Shown here: positions 6,446 to 14,953 of the stretch, one piece after another | Numbering within the stretch: position 1 is the stretch's first letter | How the letters are laid out: each line of letters opens with the position of its first letter | Source: an uncultured Lentisphaeria bacterium | GTDB lineage: Bacteria > Verrucomicrobiota > Lentisphaeria > JABSQK01 > CAJWLW01 | DNA: 17,444 nucleotides | Assembly: GCA_913042885.1 (NCBI GenBank) | Contig: CAJWLW010000074.1 | Coordinates: forward strand, 1-17,444 | Direction of reading: 5' to 3' | Notes under the pieces: generated by a model | Databases searched by the model: none | The model's input: the letters and a program-made list of their open reading frames with translations, nothing else | What the model was told of the DNA's origin: nothing | Program-made: the position numbers and the translations under genes

Positions 6446-7185
6446 GCGCGACATACGAATGGATATTCTTCGATTACGGTGGAACGCTGACGGTCTACGA
6501 CGACCCCACAGAAGTGCCGGGCATTCCGGCGGATACCGACGGCCAAGCACTCACCGACTGGTTTGCGGCCATGGACTATAAAATCGCAGCGACGGCATCT
6601 GAACTGCAGCAGGTTTTCCAGCGCGCTGTCGACGCCGATGAAGGCGAAGCGAACCAGGTTGATTGGGCTTGGAACGAAACGTTTTACGTGCACCGCATGC
6701 GACGGATATACGAGCAGCTTCGGATACCGCCGCCACATACGGATCAGGAGATGTCAGCTGCCTGGCATTTCTGTTTCTGGCAGATCTTCAAGCGCACGGG
6801 CAAGCGCGCCTGTGAAGGCGTGATCGGGACCCTGACAGAACTGGGCAAACGCGGCTACCGCCTCGGCGTGTTGTCGAACAACAACGGCTACGTTGCCGAC
6901 ACGCTGGCGTACAACCAGACGCTGTCATTCTTCGAGATCGTTCTCGATTCTGCCAGGGAAGGCCGTGAAAAGCCGGATCCGGAAATCTTCCGAATCGCGG
7001 CACGACGCGCCGGGGTGCCGTGCGAGAGAATCTTCTATGTGGGTGACAGCTACCCGTGCGACGTCATCGGCGCCACGAATGCGGGTATGGGCGTGGCGTG
7101 GCTCGGCGGAGATGAGCGCCCGCTGCCGGCGGGCGCCGTGAAGATCGACAGGTTTGCAGAGCTGCTGGAGCATCTGCCAGGCTGA
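6442..7185 (+). CDS. HAD-superfamily hydrolase
   Basis: The protein has 247 residues, normal for a class I (C1 cap) HAD. Motif I is FFD11-Y-G13-G-T15: the nucleophile D11 and T15 are present but the usual second Asp (D+2, the general acid/base of phosphatases) is Gly. Motif II is VLS145-N, motif III REK177-P-D-P, motif IV YVG-D202-SYPC-D207, followed by the typical VIGATNAGM. Residues about 20-120 form the helical cap. With this motif set the family includes sugar phosphatases, phosphoglycolate phosphatases and mutases; the Gly at +2 makes ordinary phosphatase activity uncertain. Its ATG lies inside ATGA shared with the truncated frame upstream, so translation is probably coupled to it. It sits in a plus-strand series with the phosphoesterase upstream and the giant glycosidase-like gene 80 bases downstream. 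Confidence 0.88.
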   Translation: MSATYEWIFFDYGGTLTVYDDPTEVPGIPADTDGQALTDWFAAMDYKIAATASELQQVFQRAVDADEGEANQVDWAWNETFYVHRMRRIYEQLRIPPPHTDQEMSAAWHFCFWQIFKRTGKRACEGVIGTLTELGKRGYRLGVLSNNNGYVADTLAYNQTLSFFEIVLDSAREGREKPDPEIFRIAARRAGVPCERIFYVGDSYPCDVIGATNAGMGVAWLGGDERPLPAGAVKIDRFAELLEHLPG

Positions 7186-7253
7186 ATTTTGTTCTCGACG
7201 GCCGAATCGGCGATTACTCCAGCTGTACCCGTTCGATTTTCGCCGTGGCCTTG

Positions 7254-7259
7254 AGGAGG
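7254..7259 (+). promoter_or_regulatory. Strong ribosome binding site that fixes the start of the giant gene
   Basis: AGGAGG lies 6 bases before ATG 7266. It is the strongest Shine-Dalgarno match I noted in the window and selects this ATG over the in-frame GTG at 7245, which would put positively charged extra residues before the signal peptide. Confidence 0.75.
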
Positions 7260-7265
7260 CGGTCA

Positions 7266-10200
7266 ATGACAATTTTCCGAAGAACGACGGTGATCTCGAT
7301 TGTTTTGATCGGCCTGACGCTCTCGTCGGGTCGTTCAGCGACACTCGCGTCGGCCCCGGCGGACACCGAACGATTGATCGAAGGCGTTCGCTACACATAC
7401 GACATCGAACCGAACTCGGCAACCGATCCGGATCACACCAAGCTGACCGACGGCAAGGATACCGCAGCCGTCTGGTTTCCGAAACCCTTTAATTCGGTTA
7501 CCGTCGATTTCGATCTCGGCAGCAATTACAAAGTCACACGCGTCGAAGTCGATGCCTACCGCGCCGGCACCCGGTCCCGCGTTCGCAATATGCAACTGTT
7601 CACCAACTCGGGAACGGGTTATACACTGGTGGGCATCATGCAGAATCTTGCCGGCGCCGATTACAATCTGAAACTGCAGAGCCGGCCGGCTGCAGGGGTT
7701 GCGCCCCTGGCACTGATCTCCAAGACGCCCGTAACCTTCACCTTTGACAACATCGACAGGGAATGCTATCAGGTTCGCCTCTGGCACCAGGACGCGTACG
7801 ACCCCGGACCGCATTGGGGGTTGGCGGAAGTGAGGATCTACGGTGCCCCCATCACCGAACAGTTCCCGTCGACAGCGAGTTCTCCTGAGGCACAGGCCGC
7901 GGCGCTCGAGCCATATTCCGTACCGGATACCGAGGGGCAACTGGTCTTCCGTGAAGGAAATTTCGACCGTGATCCGGAGAAGGAGCTTCTCCTCGCCAAC
8001 CCGTATGTCACCCTGGTCATCGAGCCGTCACTGGGTGGGGTCATCGGCAGCTTCTCCTACCGGGGCGTTGCGTTCACCCAGCCGAAGAACCCGCAAGCAC
8101 CCGGCGGCGGCGGCGGGTTCCTCAGTGATCATGTCAGCAGTCAGTCCATCGACGGCGACTGGTTCAATGCGGCCTATGGCTACACGGTCACCGAGGAATC
8201 GAGGGACAGAATCAGCGTCCGGCTCTCCGCAACGGGCAAGACCGACTCCCTGAAGTACCTGACTTTCAACAAGACGATCACCATCCGGCGCGACCGCAGT
8301 GACGTACAGGTCGACTACGACATCGCCCTGGATGAGAAGGCGACCGTACCGCTGCCGTTCGCCTTCTGGTTTCACAACTATGTGGGCACGCGGGCAGCCA
8401 CGCCCGGACAATCAAAGAGCCGCCGCTCGACCTTCTACGTACCGGAAGATTCCGGAATTCGGAAGCTCCACTGGCCGACCGAGAAGCGGTCCGATGTCTG
8501 GTTCAATAATACGGTGCGAGGCTGGGCCGGCCTGGTCGACAGCGGGCGGAACATCGGCCTGGTCTTCGGATTCGACTATCGACACCTGATGAACGTTTAC
8601 AGTTGGGGCGCCAAAAGCAACAACGCTCTGCCAACGCTGGAATGGCGTTTCAACGAAATCTCCGTGCCGGACGGGAGCTCGTTCAAAACAACTTTCACGA
8701 TCACCCCGTTCCACAGCCTTGACAGAATTTCCGGCGCCGGACCTTCCATGGTGGGTACGATCAATTACGAGGCGACGGACGACCCCGTTCCCTCGAGAGT
8801 CACTGCCACCATAATCTCCGCTGCCGCCCGGGGAGCCACGGCGATCCTCCGGCACCGGCTCCTGCCGGTCGGCGACTGGCAGACCCTGTTGACAAAAGAT
8901 GTGACGCTGGAAGTCGACAAGCCGCTCAACGTCACCGCTGATTTCACGGCGAAGAGTGTTGGTACGCACGTTTTTTCACTGATCGTCGAAAAGGCGGGCG
9001 AAGAACTGCTTGACCTGGAGGAGCCGATCTCGATCGGCGAGCCAAAGGACGACTATGTCCTGCGGCCCAAGATCCAACAGCCCCGCACCGCGAGTACCCG
9101 CGTCAACGTGCAGTACACATCGATGGATTACGAGACCCCGCATGTGAAGTGGGCCAGACCGTATCACGGCGGCAAGATCAAGGCGCTCGTTTTGATCGAC
9201 GGACGCTACCAGCGCGAAGTCATCGAGCTGGCCCAGCGCGTGGACCTGGACTTTGACAGTACGTTCCTCTATCGGACAGACGTCGGCGAGTCCCTTTCCG
9301 ACTACTACGGAAAGACGACCGTCGATGACCTCGAGCTCGGCCTCACGAGATTGCTGAGCGAAAATCCCGACTGGCAGGTGCTGGTCATGGCCGGCCACAT
9401 GTTTCGCTATTTCAACGAAGACCAGCGGCGGCACGTCGAACAGAAAATTAAGGATGGCGCCGGCCTCGTCGTCGTGCAGCCGGACATGACGGACCCCATG
9501 CCTTCACTGTCGCCACTGCTGAGGCGGGGAGACCTGCACCCCAGGGGTGGTCAATGGACCAGGACAAAGGACCATTTCATTACCAACGGCATCCCGTGGC
9601 GCGCGCTTCCCGATGTCGTGGAGTGGTATCCATACGAACTCGCCGAAGCGGCCGAACTGCTCGCCTCCGTGAAAGACGACCCGCTGCTGGCCGTCCGCGA
9701 ATACGGCAAGGGGCGTGTCGCCGCACTTTCCTACCGGTCGGGCGACACGAGAATATCCGAGGATTCCGTCGGCATCTTCTGCGGCCTGACGCCCTTCATG
9801 ACCAGTCGTCGCGCCGACGATTTCATTCCATATCCGACGTTTGATTACTACGAATACCATTTTTCGCTGCTCGCCCGGGCTATCCTGTGGGCGGCGAAGA
9901 AAGAGCCGGCGCTGCGGGTCGACAAGATCGAAGCGACGGCCGAGCGTGTCACGATCAATCTGGACAACCGGGGCGGCGATCTCAGTGCCACCCTCGAAAT
10001 GACTGTGACCGATAAGTACGGCAACGTCCTGGCGAAACCATCGCCTGTATCCATGCGAATTGCGGCCGGCAGGAAGGCCGTCGAACTGCCGGTGCCTGTC
10101 AGCCTGGGCAGCGGTGTCAACCTCTTCGATGTGTTCCTGCGGGATGAGCAGGGGAAGGTCATCAACTGGGCCTCGACATCGCTCACGGTGGTCCACCCAA

Positions 10201-12776
10201 CCACGATAAAGCGCATCACCGACGAGATCGCTCGGGCGCGGGCGGCGCGGCAATCCGGGCCCGTATACCGACCTGGAAGCACAATCGATCTCGAGATCAC
10301 GCTGGGCGGAGAAATCGATCCGGAGCTCTCACTTGCGGTGAGCACGATTGACGGCTTCGGACGAGTAACCGCCGCCAGGGAAATACCGGTGACGTCCGAT
10401 CTTGTTCGGACATCGTTCGTGGTCGAGAACCCCCGGAGCATGATGCTGACGGTACACGTCGAGCTGGTGCGGGATGAAAAGACACTCGACATCCACGAAA
10501 TCCGCGTCCCTGTCGAGTTGCCGTTGCCGGTTAAACCGCACGAAGGCGAGCCGATCCTTTTGGGCTGGAGCTTTCCTTCCTACTACGGTCTGAACAGCTA
10601 TCTCATTCCATCGTACTTCAAGCTGCTGTCGGAAATGGGTTTCAACGGCATCCTGGTCAGCGGGTACAGTGGTACGACGACCGCCTTCGAAAGCGCTTGG
10701 CGTAACAACATGCGGCTGCAGACGCGCGGCCCGAGCATCTTCGTGGAAAGCGGCCCGGAAGGTGCCAAGCTGGAGCACCCGGTGCGTTCCCCGACGCTGG
10801 TCAATCCGCAAGGAATGAAGGCCTGGGCGGACGCTGTGGCCCACATCCGCACTGCACCGAACACGTTCGCCATTCAGGCCGGCGATGAAGCTTCGTACGG
10901 GCGGGGGGTCGACTACGACTTCTCCGATGAAAGTCTGACCGGCATGCGCGAATGGCTGCAGACCGAGTACGCCGACCTCGACGCATTGAACCGGCAGTGG
11001 GGGACTGCGTTCGAGGCGTGGGGCGACGTCACACCGCTGACACTGAAGCAGTCCAGGGCCCGCGGCGACCACAACTACTCGGCCTGGTCTGATCATCGGA
11101 GTTGGGGCGAAATGATCGTGGCCGGATTCTACCGCATCCTGGGTGATGCCGTGACCAAAGCGAAGCCCGGCAGTTTCTTCGGCCCCAGCGGCAACCCCGG
11201 CGTAGGCACCTACGGCGGCTATGACTTCTGGCAGTTGAGCAAAGTTCTCACCGGCCTCTGGGCCTACGGCGGGTCCGATGAATTATCCATCTGGTCTCGT
11301 GACACAACCAAGATTCTGAAGTACTCGACTTTCGGCGGTGTCAACAATCAGCGCGTGCGCAACTACGGCACGCTCTTCACCGGCACCTCGGGGACGGTGG
11401 TCTGCGGCACCCAGCGCGTACCTGCCTTCGACTGGACCGACTCACGGGCCGGAGCCGGGTACCGGGCCGCGTGGATCCCCTTGAAGCACGGCATCGGCCG
11501 CGCCATACATGAGGCGACACGGACACCGGATCCCATCGCCATTCACTATTCGCGAAACGCTTCCCGCATCGCGTACGCACTCGACCTCAGGAGTGTCTGG
11601 CAGGACACACACTGGCAAATCCGAAAGCTCTTCCAAAGCTGCGGCTTCGACCACGACTGGATTTCGTATGAGCAGCTCGAAAACGGCGAAACGGAAAACC
11701 TGAAGCTTATTTTCCTGCCGGTTTCCTTCACCCTCAGCGACAGGGAGGTTGCCGCCCTCGAGAAATTTGTCCAGCAAGGCGGCGTCCTCGTCGGTGAGCT
11801 CGGCATCGGTATCGCCGACGGCCACGGCAAGATCTTGTCACCACAGGAGCCAGGGCGCCTGGACCATGTTTTCGGTATCACGCGACAGGACAGCAGGATC
11901 GCACTGCGGAAGGACAAAACAGTGCGAGAACCGACTGCAACAGGTCTGGAATTCCCCGAGATGCCTTTCAACTACCTGGAATTCGGCGTCGAGGCAGCGG
12001 CTGCGGAGGTTCTGGCGAGGGCCAGTGAGAACAAGGTGCCGATCGCCTTCGTCAATTCCTACGGCAAAGGCCTGGCAGTCTACCTCGCCTGCGACCTGAC
12101 GACGAGTTATTTCCTCGCCAACGGCGCGCGCGGTATCGGCAGCAATGCGAAATACAGCGCCGCGGCAGAAACGTTTATCACCGGCCTCTGCGCGACAGCC
12201 GGAGTAACGCGGCAGCTCGGCATCGAGACCGACAGCGGCGAACCCGTGCCGTTCACCCGGACGGTCATGTTCACGCAGGGCGAAATCAAGTATTTCGGCA
12301 TTTTACGCGAGCATCGGCTGGCCAAGGATTTCGCAACCGACCCGGTACAGGTGACGCTAACCTTTCCGGGCGAGGGCCATGTCCGCGAGCTTTTCTCCGA
12401 CACCGACTACGGCTTCACCGACAAAGTGGAGACGATCTTGAAACCCACCACGGTCCTGATCTACTGCTGGGTACCCTATCGGGTAGAGGGAATCGACTTG
12501 AAGCTCTCCAGGCGGAGCGCGGCCCCCGGGGAAGTCATCTCCTATACTATCGCCCTCCACGCCGCTGTCCCGATGAGCACGCACACCCTTCACCTGAGTT
12601 TGATTGATCCGGACGGGGAATTGTCGAAACCCTACAGCCGCAACATCACCGCCAGGACAGGCAAGGCGGAGGGGTTCATTCCCCTGGCTCTCAACGACAA
12701 GAAGGGCATCTGGAAAATCGAACTCAAGGATGTGACCAGCGGCAGGAAGACGGAGACTCGCTTCGAGGTGAAATAG
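7266..12776 (+). CDS. Exported 1836-residue multidomain protein with a GH42-like beta-galactosidase barrel
   Basis: The signal peptide is MTIFRRTTVISIVLIGL..., with probable cleavage after ASA at about residue 30. Domains in order, approximate: 34-198 galactose-binding-like (F5/8 type C/discoidin) domain; 223-485 beta-sandwich like galactose-mutarotase-type domains (EPSLGGVIGSFSY, FAFWFHNYVGTR); 490-600 Ig-like; 620-880 flavodoxin-like GATase1 fold (ALVLIDGRYQ, VLVMAGHMFR, GRVAALSYRSG); 885-1090 Ig-like pair; 1095-1420 GH42-like TIM barrel; 1422-1645 second GATase1-like domain matching the GH42 trimerisation domain (WQIRKLFQSCGFDHDWISYE); 1742-1836 C-terminal Ig-like domain. The barrel is recognised by Y-x-D-LDALNRQWGTAF near 1236-1249 and by G-D-E1208 where GH42 has its N-E acid/base. 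The Glu nucleophile expected near 1350-1360 (STFGGVNNQ) is not evident. Known GH42 enzymes are about 650-700 residues, so this is far longer. It is probably exported and binds or cleaves a galactose-type glycan; substrate and activity are inferred. Confidence 0.85.
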   Translation: MTIFRRTTVISIVLIGLTLSSGRSATLASAPADTERLIEGVRYTYDIEPNSATDPDHTKLTDGKDTAAVWFPKPFNSVTVDFDLGSNYKVTRVEVDAYRAGTRSRVRNMQLFTNSGTGYTLVGIMQNLAGADYNLKLQSRPAAGVAPLALISKTPVTFTFDNIDRECYQVRLWHQDAYDPGPHWGLAEVRIYGAPITEQFPSTASSPEAQAAALEPYSVPDTEGQLVFREGNFDRDPEKELLLANPYVTLVIEPSLGGVIGSFSYRGVAFTQPKNPQAPGGGGGFLSDHVSSQSIDGDWFNAAYGYTVTEESRDRISVRLSATGKTDSLKYLTFNKTITIRRDRSDVQVDYDIALDEKATVPLPFAFWFHNYVGTRAATPGQSKSRRSTFYVPEDSGIRKLHWPTEKRSDVWFNNTVRGWAGLVDSGRNIGLVFGFDYRHLMNVYSWGAKSNNALPTLEWRFNEISVPDGSSFKTTFTITPFHSLDRISGAGPSMVGTINYEATDDPVPSRVTATIISAAARGATAILRHRLLPVGDWQTLLTKDVTLEVDKPLNVTADFTAKSVGTHVFSLIVEKAGEELLDLEEPISIGEPKDDYVLRPKIQQPRTASTRVNVQYTSMDYETPHVKWARPYHGGKIKALVLIDGRYQREVIELAQRVDLDFDSTFLYRTDVGESLSDYYGKTTVDDLELGLTRLLSENPDWQVLVMAGHMFRYFNEDQRRHVEQKIKDGAGLVVVQPDMTDPMPSLSPLLRRGDLHPRGGQWTRTKDHFITNGIPWRALPDVVEWYPYELAEAAELLASVKDDPLLAVREYGKGRVAALSYRSGDTRISEDSVGIFCGLTPFMTSRRADDFIPYPTFDYYEYHFSLLARAILWAAKKEPALRVDKIEATAERVTINLDNRGGDLSATLEMTVTDKYGNVLAKPSPVSMRIAAGRKAVELPVPVSLGSGVNLFDVFLRDEQGKVINWASTSLTVVHPTTIKRITDEIARARAARQSGPVYRPGSTIDLEITLGGEIDPELSLAVSTIDGFGRVTAAREIPVTSDLVRTSFVVENPRSMMLTVHVELVRDEKTLDIHEIRVPVELPLPVKPHEGEPILLGWSFPSYYGLNSYLIPSYFKLLSEMGFNGILVSGYSGTTTAFESAWRNNMRLQTRGPSIFVESGPEGAKLEHPVRSPTLVNPQGMKAWADAVAHIRTAPNTFAIQAGDEASYGRGVDYDFSDESLTGMREWLQTEYADLDALNRQWGTAFEAWGDVTPLTLKQSRARGDHNYSAWSDHRSWGEMIVAGFYRILGDAVTKAKPGSFFGPSGNPGVGTYGGYDFWQLSKVLTGLWAYGGSDELSIWSRDTTKILKYSTFGGVNNQRVRNYGTLFTGTSGTVVCGTQRVPAFDWTDSRAGAGYRAAWIPLKHGIGRAIHEATRTPDPIAIHYSRNASRIAYALDLRSVWQDTHWQIRKLFQSCGFDHDWISYEQLENGETENLKLIFLPVSFTLSDREVAALEKFVQQGGVLVGELGIGIADGHGKILSPQEPGRLDHVFGITRQDSRIALRKDKTVREPTATGLEFPEMPFNYLEFGVEAAAAEVLARASENKVPIAFVNSYGKGLAVYLACDLTTSYFLANGARGIGSNAKYSAAAETFITGLCATAGVTRQLGIETDSGEPVPFTRTVMFTQGEIKYFGILREHRLAKDFATDPVQVTLTFPGEGHVRELFSDTDYGFTDKVETILKPTTVLIYCWVPYRVEGIDLKLSRRSAAPGEVISYTIALHAAVPMSTHTLHLSLIDPDGELSKPYSRNITARTGKAEGFIPLALNDKKGIWKIELKDVTSGRKTETRFEVK

Positions 12777-12842
12777 CGTCGTGGCCGCGCCGCGGCAAAT
12801 GCCCAATATCGAACTGCAGAATGTCGAAGTAAATCCCTACGT
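12777..12842. other. Short convergent gap with a GC palindrome
   Basis: The gap between the stops of the giant gene and the oxidoreductase gene contains GCCGCG-C-CGCGGC (12784-12796), a perfect inverted repeat with a single central base. It is followed by CAAAT rather than a T run. It might contribute a small hairpin (4-bp stem, 5-base loop) between the converging transcripts, but it is not a convincing terminator. Confidence 0.25.
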
Positions 12843-13835
12843 CTACGCGCGTACGAGCCGACCGGTGTCAGCGCTTTCCCGGATCATCCCCATCAAGCGC
12901 GCAAAACGCAGACCGACTTCCGCCGGGCAGGGATTCTCGAGCTCGCCGGCGCGCACCTCCAGGAACTGTTCCCACACGCCGCTGGTGGCGGGATAGTCGA
13001 CCGGCTGGAACTCCTCGTCGTCCGCCATCCGCTGTTTCAGGCACTCGCCCCAGATGCCTGTCTGCAGCACCCCGTCTTCGCCGTGGACAAACACCGCGGA
13101 GGAACAGTGGGTGGCATCACCCATACCGGCGAGGGAAAACAGGAGGCCGCTGCGGAACCGGCCGCCGACTGAGCTGTTGACTTCGACCGGTGTCCCGCAG
13201 TTGTCCATTATGGCGGTCACCTCGAGCATGTCCTCGCCGACCAGGTCAACCACGGTGTTGACCATGTGCGAGCCGGTATCGAAGAGAAAACCGCCGCCGG
13301 AAATCTCCGGATCCTGGCGCCAGGTGCCGACGGTGAAGTTTTTCCAGTTCTGATAGACGTGCGCCGCAATCCCGGTCACTCGCCCAATACGGCCTTCGGC
13401 GATCATCGCCTTGGCAGTCTTGACTGCCGGTGACAGGCTGCCGGGGAAACCGACCACCAGCAGCCTGGCGGTCCGGTCGCGGACGGCAATCAGCGCCTCC
13501 GCCTCTTCGGCGTTCATCACCATCGGTTTCTCGACCAGCACGTCGATGCCGTTCTCCAGGCACTCCCGGGTGTTGTCGAAATGGAACTTGTGCGGCGTGA
13601 CAATGAGCGCAGTGTCGGCTTCAATTCCGGCCTCAAGCAGCTCGCCGATGCTGTCGAAGAATGGCGGGCACGCCTGGCCGGCCTCGCTGAATAGTTTGGC
13701 TGTTTCGATCCTGGAATCCTCGCTCACTTCCACCAGCCCGCTAATCCGGGTGACCTCCGGCCAGGGCAGCATGGATCTCTCGATATGTCCGCGGGCCATG
13801 CCGCCGGTGCCGACAACAATTACTGTGGTTTGCAT
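12843..13835 (-). CDS. Gfo/Idh/MocA family NAD(P)-dependent oxidoreductase (first of divergent pair)
   Basis: The protein has 330 residues from the ATG at 13835, which has AAGG 7 bases upstream; another in-frame ATG two codons earlier (13841) is too close to that site. The Rossmann fold opens with VIVVGTGGMARGH (G9-x-G11-G12). The family signature E102-K103-P104 follows DVLV, with K103 as the catalytic Lys. The C-terminal substrate domain carries GGGFLFDTGSHMVN at 180-193, with D186 and H190 at the usual catalytic positions, the later Asp being Asn193. It is cytoplasmic and predicted to oxidise or reduce a sugar, inositol or sugar acid using NAD(P). It is divergent from a second member of the same family, with 119 bases between starts, suggesting joint use in one pathway. 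The substrate is unknown. Confidence 0.9.
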   Translation of the reverse strand: MQTTVIVVGTGGMARGHIERSMLPWPEVTRISGLVEVSEDSRIETAKLFSEAGQACPPFFDSIGELLEAGIEADTALIVTPHKFHFDNTRECLENGIDVLVEKPMVMNAEEAEALIAVRDRTARLLVVGFPGSLSPAVKTAKAMIAEGRIGRVTGIAAHVYQNWKNFTVGTWRQDPEISGGGFLFDTGSHMVNTVVDLVGEDMLEVTAIMDNCGTPVEVNSSVGGRFRSGLLFSLAGMGDATHCSSAVFVHGEDGVLQTGIWGECLKQRMADDEEFQPVDYPATSGVWEQFLEVRAGELENPCPAEVGLRFARLMGMIRESADTGRLVRA

Positions 13836-13909
13836 GTGCATGCCTTTTGGGGTTCGCCTGTGTCTGCGGCAGAAGTTTCGGCAATTCGGTGCGAGGCCGC
13901 AGTCCTTGC

Positions 13910-13937
13910 ACTATACTGGGGGAAACTGTCCCGCCAA
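13910..13937 (-). promoter_or_regulatory. Candidate promoter for the first Gfo/Idh gene, with an overlapping plus-strand -10
   Basis: On the minus strand TTGGCG (13937-13932; 4 of 6) is followed by 16 bases and TATAGT (13915-13910; 5 of 6). The start would be near 13903, giving a leader of about 68 bases. On the plus strand the overlapping TATACT (13912-13917) could serve as -10 for the second oxidoreductase gene, 37 bases before its ATG, but no good -35 accompanies it. If both are used, RNA polymerase could not occupy them together, so the two genes would compete. Confidence 0.4.
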
Positions 13938-13954
13938 CTACAAAGGCCAAAGCG

Positions 13955-14944
13955 ATGTTGAACACGTTAGTTGTCGGCCTCGGTGCACGAGGCAGAAATA
14001 TCCTGGAAGAAAATGTTCTCTGTGCTCCCGACTGGAATATCGTCGCCGCGGCCGAGCCATCGCCCGAGTGCCGCGAAGCAACCGCCGAGCTGTTGCCCGA
14101 GCTGCCGCTGTTCGCCGATTACGGCGAGGCACTGCGGGAAACCGAGTGTGACGTGGTGGCGGTGTATACGCCGGGCCCGATGCACGGCGGGCACATTGCC
14201 GCAGCGCTCGAAGCGGGCCGCCACGTGTTGGTGGAAAAACCGTTTACACTGTCGCACCGCGAGGCCATCGACCTGACTCGCCTGGCGGAAGCCGACGAAC
14301 TCAAGATCGCGGTCGGCCAGAACCTGCGGTACCTGCCGCTGTTCCGCGAGCTGCGCCGGAAAGTGGCGGCCGGCGACTGGGGCAAGATCGGATATGTGGC
14401 CACGACGCAAAACCGATATCGGCCCGCGGCCCGCAATCTGAAGGGCATGGCGCACGCCTGGCTGCTGGAGAACGCGATCCACGAATGGGATCGCTTGCTC
14501 GCCGTGGTGCAACAGCGGCCGACGCGCATTTACGCCAGGGAATTCGACACCCCCTGGAGCGACTACCTGCAGGGGGCAACAGACGCCGTGATTGAGTTCG
14601 AAGGCGGCGTGAACGCAGTCACCCAGGGCTCGTTCATCTCGCAATCGAACGACTTCCGCTGGCGCATGGACACAGAGGCCGGCACCGTGCTGGCCGAGTC
14701 GGAACAAGCCTATCGGCTGATCACGCCGGACAGCGATACAACGGTCGAACTAGGCGGCAGCCACATGGACGGCACCAAGGCAGTGGTCGCCGAAATTTGC
14801 GCCTACTTCAGCGGCGGCGAGGAACCCGAGTGCAGTGCCCGCAACAATCTGCGCACCGTCCAGCTTGTCTGCGCCGGTGTCCGCTCCGCGGTCGAAGGAT
14901 GCCCGATCGATATCCCGGAAGCCGCTGACGAGGCGGTCGACTGA
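13955..14944 (+). CDS. Gfo/Idh/MocA family NAD(P)-dependent oxidoreductase (second of divergent pair)
   Basis: The protein has 329 residues. The ATG at 13955 follows AAAGG by 8 bases and places the Rossmann strand at the very N-terminus (MLNTLVVGLGARGRN; G8-x-G10-x-x-G13). The signature E94-K95-P96 is present after HVLV, and the substrate domain contains ENAIHEWDRLL (H176 and D179 at the usual catalytic positions). QNLRYLPLFRELR at 122-134 is typical of the family linker to the C-terminal domain. It shares the fold but little close sequence with the divergent neighbour, for example HMVN there against HEWD here, so the pair is not a recent duplication. It is probably a cytoplasmic sugar dehydrogenase or reductase. 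Its stop lies 9 bases from the stop of the convergent DUF6807 gene. Confidence 0.9.
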   Translation: MLNTLVVGLGARGRNILEENVLCAPDWNIVAAAEPSPECREATAELLPELPLFADYGEALRETECDVVAVYTPGPMHGGHIAAALEAGRHVLVEKPFTLSHREAIDLTRLAEADELKIAVGQNLRYLPLFRELRRKVAAGDWGKIGYVATTQNRYRPAARNLKGMAHAWLLENAIHEWDRLLAVVQQRPTRIYAREFDTPWSDYLQGATDAVIEFEGGVNAVTQGSFISQSNDFRWRMDTEAGTVLAESEQAYRLITPDSDTTVELGGSHMDGTKAVVAEICAYFSGGEEPECSARNNLRTVQLVCAGVRSAVEGCPIDIPEAADEAVD

Positions 14945-14953
14945 AGGCCACCC

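Noticed and set aside
13411..14151. A plus-strand frame running from the first oxidoreductase gene into the second.
   Set aside because: It is antisense to one real gene and out of frame with the next, and is low in complexity (Ser/Arg rich).
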